Assembly: GCA_911728435.2 (NCBI GenBank)
Contig: OU452202.1
Coordinates: 8,597,135 to 8,661,134 of the forward strand
Length of the DNA: 64,000 bases
Origin: Apoderus coryli
Lineage: Eukaryota > Arthropoda > Insecta > Coleoptera > Attelabidae
Direction: 5' to 3'
Numbering within the stretch: the stretch's first letter is position 1; every line of letters starts with the position of its first letter. Below, piece after piece: positions 57,301 through 64,000 of this stretch. Position numbers and translations under genes: made by a program. The notes beneath the pieces were generated by a model. That model did no database searches, was not told where the DNA came from, and worked only from the letters and a program-made list of their open reading frames with translations.

Positions 57301-60300
57301 TAAGTTGCATTTATCATTTTTTAACTTGGAACAAACACAATGCGCCACCCGAAGAAATGTTTTCTAATACATAATATTTTGTCGATATTTTTAGTTTTCT
57401 CCTTGTCAACTATGAAACACATAAGCGATTCAAAAATCATAACTTGAACCTTGAACTAAATTTTCGACGTAACCTAAAATTTCAAACACAATGCGCCACC
57501 CGAAGAAAATTGTTCTAGTCAAAAATCTTTTGCAGATGTTCTTAGTATTTTCCTTGGCAAATTGAACATATAGGCGAGACAAGAATCGCAACTTTGATTT
57601 TTGACTCCACCCTATTGTGTATGGTTCGGAAAATAATCCAGTGTGCCCTGATTACGATTGACATTGTATTATGTCAAGATGATCAAGAAAAAAGATTGAT
57701 TGATTCCTTCAATAAACTCAATTAAGAATGTAATTAAAAATTTTGAAGGTCGAAATAGCCTTCAACGCTTCCGTTGAACTCAGACACTAGAAATAAATTT
57801 AAATTAAGAACTTGATATTTTACTTTACTTTCAAGGTATTATGTCAATTTAGATCTAATGGCTTAACCGGCGAGGCATAATCATTATCTATTATAATTAA
57901 TAATAATTACACCAATAAAATAAAAGTCAAATCTCCTCGAAATAATATTTAATAGAATGATTCTCTAGCCAGACCTGTTTCGGAACCTTACTGGTCCCAT
58001 CTTCAATGGCTGATAATTAATAATTAAGAAACTTTCACGACATAGGCATACTTAACTATAATTACGAAGATTCTATCATTCTAGTAAAGATTATTTCGTA
58101 AAGAGGAGAAGTTTCTAGAAAAATTAGATTTATATTTTAAGGCTTTTTACTCAGGTCTTATTTGCAACAGTCCTGTTGCAGTAAGATATTCCTTCCTTGG
58201 CGAATGAAATACTTGTTTCAAAGAATTGTATCAGATATCTATAAAACAATAATTTATTATAGGTTAGTCCTACAAAGTCTTCTTCCCCAGAGAGTATCAA
58301 GAAGACAGCCACTCACGATACAATTGCATCCACTACAATGACGAATAATCCTATTGCACCTGGAGCTACATCGAAAAATGTGAGAGGAATTCTCCATTTA
58401 CCTGGTGGTCCTGTCATGGAAACTACAGATCAAGCCAATCAAACATGTGCAGGTGATTTTTGCAATCTAAAAGATGAAGAATATGATTCTGAGGAGGAGC
58501 GAAGAATTTATATGAAACCCGGCAGCTATAATGTACCAAAAAAAGGTTTCGTAGCAAATATATTTCCAGAGCCTTCCTTACGGAAATTGGTGATAATATA
58601 TATAGATATCTGAGATATTTATATAATTTTACACTGCTTAGGTATTGGTAGTAGTGAGCACGGTGGTAATTCAAACAGTCCCAGAGCCATAGAATTTTTG
58701 GAGACGGCTCAAAATGTAAATAAAGCACGGGATGTGGGTCACGACCGATACTGGGCAAAGAAACCTACTGAAATAAAAGTGTTACCAGAAGAGGAAAAAA
58801 GCTCAGATGTTATGGATGTTGAGGTAATTCAACAAGAATAATAAAGAGAGAATAATATTTCACAACTCAGACATTGTATTGCTTCAATTTTAAAGTATGA
58901 GGGACGACTTTTAAAAAATGACAACGGCTGACATCTTTCAACAATAAGTATCCATTTATCAAAAGATAAATAATTGTCCTCGTATTTTGTGGAGACAAAT
59001 AAGTTAAAATATTTTTTCTTGGGAAACGGTGACAGTTACGTATAGGGAAGCCTATTACCATTTGATAGAGAACATTAATTAGTATCGACAGGTGGTATGA
59101 AATATAGGGTGTGCTATTTAAAATAAGATTTAAATAAATATGATTGATAAGAACAATAAAAAATTGTGACCACCCTGTACAATATTTACAATTGGGCTAT
59201 ACACCCACCTAATGTATGTCCTATTCACTTGCCATTTTAAATTTGTAAACGGTTTAGCTAAAAAAATTAACGCACAGAATGTATTTCAAAATTACCCTAT
59301 TTTTTGCAAAAAACAAACATTGGACAAACGGGTAGATTTAGGTATAGGGATCATAACAATAACTTTATTTTATCCAAAGTGTTCAAAAAATCCAAGAAAT
59401 ACTAGGTGTTCCATTTAAGAAAATATAAGTATGTCGCACTTTTCTGGGACACCCGGTATATTTAAAAACATTTTTGTTAAATTCTCCTGGTATACCTACA
59501 TACACCCACGTAAACAAAATTTGCAATTACAATTTTGTTAGGCTATGAGAGACCGAGGCGAATGTACTGCCTGACCCGGTAGTGATAACGAACAGTATTC
59601 AATAATTTTGTCCATGGAAATCGAGGGGCCAATCGCTGGGCACAATTTGTACACCAGACATCCTCTTCCTTTAAGACATCCCTGGATATCCCCGGACATC
59701 CCTGAATGTTCCCGGACATCACTGTACATCCTCGTAAATCCTAGGAATTCCCCGGACATCCATGGAAATCCTTAGATATATTAATGTAATATTTTTAACA
59801 GACATCAATGTTATTGCTATCGGGAATTCAATTAAAACGAAAAACAAATTCACCCGAAAATAAAGAAATAAACATATTATGCAATTCTTTATAAAAAAAA
59901 AATCCCGATGGCAGCCAGTCGGAAAAGTAGATTTTTGATTTATGTATTTTTTATTTATACTTAGTCTACCACTGACACCCACTATTAATAAACAAATAAT
60001 AGAATATTCTGACAGTCGCCAAATATAACCAGTGTCATATTGACAGTTAACTGAAATACCCATTATAGGTACTATAATACATACGTAAGTACGGTCTTAT
60101 TGTTATTTCACAGGTGTTTATTTGTCAAAATAATTACAGGTGTAGGGGGTGATGATATATTTTTTTATTTTTTGTTACTTTATATTGACTTACATTTACT
60201 TAAATATGCCAGCGATGAAAAAACTCTCCAAATAAACATTGTAGAGATTTAAGTGCTCTATCATTTTTTGATATGTAACATCGGTATTTTCTATTAACTA

Positions 60301-61236
60301 TGAAAAAAATATGATTTTTTTAAAATTTTGACAAGCCGCCCTTTTGATTTATAAACTTTTGAACTGAGGTCATTTTTAGGATCCAGGGGTCATAAAATGA
60401 AGAACTGCATAAACATTTTTCAAAATTTCGGTTGTGTCGATCTCCTGATTAGTTAGATTTTTTTAAAAATCTACTAAAACAAGACCCTCGTATATCGCTA
60501 TGACATCAAAACCCGTATGTTTTGGCATTTGCGTTTGCGACCACCCCTGGTATCTAGCTTAATCTTTTGAACGTCTCTCGCATATCACTATGACGTATGA
60601 TCACCTGTAGCCCTTTTAGCTTAATCACGAGTACTGTTGATGTAAATGAGCAACTAGGAATGGAAATTTACAAACGTACGAATTAAGGAAATCACGGTTA
60701 GCATTTGTGGTAAGGACTAACAGCTAAATTGTAAATAATAAAACAACAGTTAGGTTATGTCGCAATATGTAAACAGAGGCTGCCGCACGCATGCGTAATA
60801 CTGCTAAATTTGGTCATTTTACATGAAAAAATCTTGAGACATCCTAAGACATTCCTGTATATCCCTCAGCATCCTCGCACTCCCCGGGACATCCTTCAAC
60901 ATCCTAACACTTGTACACCAGACATCCCCATCAGCGGTTTACCCCTCGATCGAAATTCACCAACTGCAAAATAAAACATTCCATTAATATTCTGAACTCC
61001 ATTTTAGTTAAATTTATCATCATATTTGAATGTGAACGAATGGCTGATAAGTAGCAATTTTACTGACTTTGACGATCCCAGCCGCCTACCACCACACCAG
61101 CATGATTTACGGCCATTTTATGTTGACAGTTCAATTGCATTTGACAGTACACCGCAAATGGATACCAATACTGTACAAAAGCCTGTCAATTGTGTGACTG
61201 TTTTGCAGAGAGGGAAAAATACTAATGGCCAAAAAA
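54315..61236 (+). CDS. Unrecognised multi-exon gene, 3' end not found
   Basis: Six exons fit one frame: 54315-54773, 54857-55115, 55182-55387, 58263-58545, 58642-58823 and 61008-61236. They are joined at phases 0, 1, 0, 1, 0 and leave phase 1 open; 539 codons. An acceptor at 54300 just before the ATG implies a 5' non-coding exon. The N-terminus is low complexity with HMHHVCNCQGSIYPAYY and a proline-rich stretch, then an acidic or charged region (KEKREREEGSG). Exon 2 begins ENSETATPENFVKFLERSCL. Exon 3 has RACYVRWEKETIELAAQLTR, helical. Exon 4 has LPGGPVMETT and YDSEEERRIYMKPGSY. Exon 6 has NVNEWLISSNFTDFDDPSRL. I recognise no domain. The donor of exon 4 (g|gtttcg) is weak. Exon 2 has an unusual second open frame, described in the findings. 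The gene probably continues past 61236. Confidence 0.6.
55790..56074 (-). pseudogene. Fragment of a repetitive insect protein family
   Basis: A minus-strand frame of 94 codons reads WFGFPYVKDAPKYLLGMR, VIQRNGFYTHSENIFLAML and RKQIRELALRRILKSRKQ. I associate this layout (V-I-Q-R-N...HxENIxLAML...IRELxLRRI) with unnamed multi-copy arthropod proteins found near mobile elements. It has no function I can name. It lies within intron 3 of the gene starting at 54315 and is probably debris. Confidence 0.4.
56140..56610 (-). pseudogene. Non-LTR retrotransposon 3' fragment
   Basis: Minus strand MRNLGLLIDQNLRYEEYISK and KLCEALVFSQLNYCDVIYAP match the post-palm region of jockey/CR1-like RT, as at 33728-34480. 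An AAT repeat at 56142-56153 marks the 3' end. It is 5'-truncated. Confidence 0.7.
56620..57920. other. Intronic stretch, no gene recognised
   Basis: Contains a local duplicate: acaatgcgccacccgaagaa occurs at 57337 and 57488 within two similar blocks of about 150 bp. No coding signal. Confidence 0.45.
57965..58015 (-). ncRNA. Hammerhead-like copy with compensating helix I change
   Basis: Minus strand GCCA-TTGAAGA, helix II GGGACC-loop-GGTTCC (six pairs, one G-T), GAAAC-AG-GTC-TGGC. The core C is changed to T, which should harm cleavage. Helix I is GCCA/TGGC where other copies have ACCA/TGGT. Core at 57977-58006. Confidence 0.55.
59105..59456. repeat. Possible short TACAGGGTGT-type element
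   Basis: TATAGGGTGTGCTATTTAAA at the left, and gggacacccggtata at the right with aggtgttccatttaag before it. The ends are only loosely inverted. Confidence 0.3.
59647..59780. repeat. Degenerate short tandem array A
   Basis: Repeats of about 10-13 bases around CCCCGGACATCCCTG. It begins ttgtacaccagacatcc, the same 17 bases that end array B (60911-60927). Confidence 0.65.
60344..60480. repeat. Dispersed repeat, copy 2
   Basis: Second copy of the sequence at 6135-6270, on the same strand and about 85-90% alike by eye. Confidence 0.7.
60835..60930. repeat. Degenerate short tandem array B
   Basis: Repeats such as gagacatcctaagacattcc and ccccgggacatccttcaac, with the same period as array A. Together the arrays flank about 1.1 kb. 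Confidence 0.6.
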
Positions 61237-61239
61237 GTA

Positions 61240-63590
61240 AGTGATATGTCTGTAATTATACCTACGCTTTCAACACTGTTTTTCTGTGATTAGGATACAA
61301 TTTGTCTGAATTTGCACAAGCAGACTTACTCGTAACTATTAAAACCTATTTTTAGCCAACTATTTATGACCAGCAGAGGAGGAGGAGGAGTAGAAACATT
61401 ATCCTCAACTTTTAAAAAGTGGGGGATCTTATTTTTAGGGACTTCTCTGAGCAATTAATTCGAATGTTATGAATCCGCCGGAAGAATTTTAAAAGTTGAA
61501 GTTCCAGCTGCCTTATTACGGGCTATGTCTCAAAGTGTCCAATGGTAAGATAGGAGTTTGCAGTGGGAGAATCATAATCACATCTATCGTGATCGTGATA
61601 GTACCTATTCATAACAGAAGTTAGATTAGGTTCGTTAGCGGGTGTTTTGGACCAGAACTCGAAATAAGACGTATCGAGAATTTGAAAAAAACTAAATCGT
61701 TTTAGAGTATCATTATATGAGAAATATATAACTAAAGAACAATATCATTTGTTGAACATTTAGATACATTACATTCATATATGGCACAAACCACAAAATC
61801 AAGGTAAAACATCATAAATATCCGTAAAAGAAACATCTGTGATTCATCGAGCTCAAGGTATATAAAGAAATTGCCCTTTTAAACTATCAGTAATGGTCAC
61901 GAACGGATAGATGCACCGGGTGATTTTTCAATAACCAATAACGGTCTGTTTCCTGATTCTACTATATTATGGAGGAACAATTTTAGGTTTATTTACTGTC
62001 CAGGGGGGCTTTATTTAAAATTGGTGCAACTTTGCATTACAATTAGTGCACGGCTTATTTGAAATGCACTGCGAGCGATATGAATTTGCACCACTCGCAA
62101 CTTTTGCGCATGGGGGTATACCATTGAGATATAAGGAGACGCTATAAGCATTATTTTACATTGTACAGAAACGGGTGCATTGGGTGGGGCGTAAGCGCAT
62201 ACCAATATGGCGGATTCTCCAGAGCCGGACTAACTATTTTTGTTGACGTTTTTGTTTTTTAATTTGCAGCTTGGTTTAATACTTTATTTTGAAATGATAA
62301 GCAGTGTACAAAATACTTAAATATAGGTAATTATTGATATTTGCTACCTAAATTCACGAATAAAAGACGTTAGTACTTTATAAATTATATATTAATACCC
62401 CTACAAATAAACCCTAAATACGTCCAAGTACAATGTTTACAATCTTTGGTACATACGTATGAAACGTTATTCTTGATATTTTCTTGTTGATTTCACTTCT
62501 ACTACTGCAACTACGCACAGCACAGGATAACATTATAGTATATTGTCAAATAACCGTCCAAAAAACACGAAAAACTTAAGTAAACTTGTAAAATACTCGT
62601 AAATAACACTATCAACTTGAAAGCACGACAAATGACAGAGGTCGGATACCAATATGGCGTACCTGCACCCGCTTTTCACCACGTTAGAGCGTCTCCCCCC
62701 ACCTCAATGGGGTATACCGATCGCAAGTCAACTTTCGCACACGCAATGCATGACAAGACGTCAGTTTATTTTATTTTTGAGATTTCACATCAAATAAATT
62801 TTAATTGTTTGAAAATGTTTAATTTTTGAAGATCGCATGATGGATCTTTACCTAATCATTCTGTTAGTTTTAAAGTTTTTTTTGAGTTATTTCAGTTTGT
62901 TTATTTTTTAAATATAAACAATAATTTAATTCATAATTATGTATTGGCTGGCCTTGCGGAGATTTTATATAATGAAAACCGCGTTTATAACGCAGCCTTA
63001 TAGGCCGCGGTTTCATGCTTTTACAAGTGACCAAACCTTTATAACAAAAAATCGGCTAAATAAAGCAACTTTGGAGCAATTTTATGACCTGATAGAAGGA
63101 TACTTGGCGCTTCCAACAAGAGCAAATTGGGGTGCTCTCTCACAAACTGGGTAAGAAGGGTGTTTTGCTCCGCATTTGCGTTTCCAGAGCGCTTTTTTTT
63201 TGCTGTTCTCCCGGCAACTTATATTTATGCTTATACACACAACAATAACAATACAATAAATTCACAGATTAGGGAATATTAAATAAATTACTAATAAAAA
63301 CCATCACGAAAAACTAATAACAATTTAAATAAATTCTATCTACCCTTTTAAAACATCAAACCAATAACAAATCTACGTCATCGAAAATTTCATAAAATCC
63401 AAACATTTGATTGGTTGATCTCTACAAAGATTTCAAATAAAGCTATTCGCTCAGTTGCGCAGACAAACAATGCGTGCACGTAAATATTTGCGATCGATTC
63501 AAATAAAATCCCCAAATCAATTAAATGGTTAAGACAAAAAAAAAATTAACTTCTGAACTAAACAGAAGATATTGTTCAAATTATCTTGCC
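61240..63590. other. No gene recognised; diverged inverted repeat
   Basis: 62090-62215 and 62650-62760 look like diverged inverted copies (gcgtctcc near one end of each, ccaatatggcg against cgcataccaatatgg). No exon continuing the upstream gene was found. Confidence 0.35.
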
Positions 63591-63879
63591 ATAATTTAAA
63601 TTGAGTCGTGTATATGGAAAATATGGACGAATTCGTTTCACTTTAACGAGCTCGTACGGCAATATGTCAAAGCCATATCTTGCAGAAAATCCGGGAATAA
63701 AAATACAGTGTGTCCCCGGATATGTGAAACGACGAAAACGAAAAAAAAAATTGAGTTTAAATTTGATCTTCTGGGGTCCAGCCCTGATTGGTTTGAGACA
63801 ATTTTAGTTTTGAAAAATCATGTATTCCTTGGAAATTTCGAAAATACAAAATACGACGCCTACTTCGATTTTTGGTTTT

Positions 63880-64000
63880 ACTTTCCAGATGGGAGTCTGT
63901 CTGTGTGTGTGTGTGTGTGTCTGTATGTATTCTTCCACGATAGTGCCTAAATGGTGTAACCAATTGAGCTAAATTTTGGTGTATGAGTTTGGGGGAGTCC
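63880..64000. repeat. Dispersed repeat with TG microsatellite at window end
   Basis: (TG)n at about 63902-63920, followed by the same blocks as 45864-46085. It is cut by the window end. Confidence 0.7.

Noticed and set aside
59647..59780. CRISPR-like array
   Set aside because: The units are 10-13 bases, degenerate, without constant spacers, and the genome is eukaryotic.
62939..63154. 71-codon plus-strand frame ending at a GTAAGA donor, possible next exon of the gene at 54315
   Set aside because: No acceptor with matching phase was convincing, and the beginning overlaps a local inverted repeat (AAACCGCG...CGCGGTTT).

Overview
AT-rich animal nuclear DNA, most likely from an insect; a beetle is plausible but not shown. 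Short exons with GT-AG introns, two 10-cysteine Ly6 genes with phase-1 introns, and arthropod-type transposon families (mariner, P, DD41D, non-LTR, Ty3/gypsy) point that way. There are no operons or bacterial signals. Every exon model here was read by hand from splice sites and reading frames, without transcript support.

Host genes in order: (1) a five-exon MATH-BTB protein of the SPOP type (+, 12640-26663, 382 aa) with large introns full of transposon debris; (2) a three-exon Ly6/uPAR GPI-anchored protein (-, 32389-28650, 142 aa); (3) a small three-exon THAP-domain protein (+, 35347-38177, 117 aa) whose first intron holds an intact DD41D transposon; (4) a second three-exon Ly6 protein (+, 44723-47798, 145 aa) with the same exon phases as the first; (5) an unrecognised gene with at least six exons (+, from 54315, last exon seen ends at 61236, 3' end not found). 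A 566-aa intact single-exon ORF (-, 40656-38956) sits inside its own terminal inverted repeats and is best read as a mobile element of unassigned family.

The rest is accessory DNA: non-LTR reverse transcriptase fragments (1-538, 25690-25893, 34020-34470, 46990-47150, 48960-50330, 56140-56610), a collapsed Ty3/gypsy copy (30331-31250), at least three mariner copies, a P/THAP9-type transposase remnant, a tyrosine-recombinase remnant, several TACAGGGTGT-ended Tc1/mariner-type short elements, and large hairpins.

The most striking signal is a scattered family of hammerhead-ribozyme cores (CTGANGA - helix II - GAAAC) on both strands, about ten copies. Helix II is rebuilt with different but complementary bases in different copies, and helix I shows a compensating change. 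The copies share a downstream block like TTTGTGGAGNAGACG. The same block makes up a 118-bp hairpin at 97-214 that is inserted, with a perfect 14-bp target duplication, into a non-LTR reverse transcriptase. This fits Penelope-like retroelement ends or retrozymes. The ORF-bearing Penelope element itself is not in the window.
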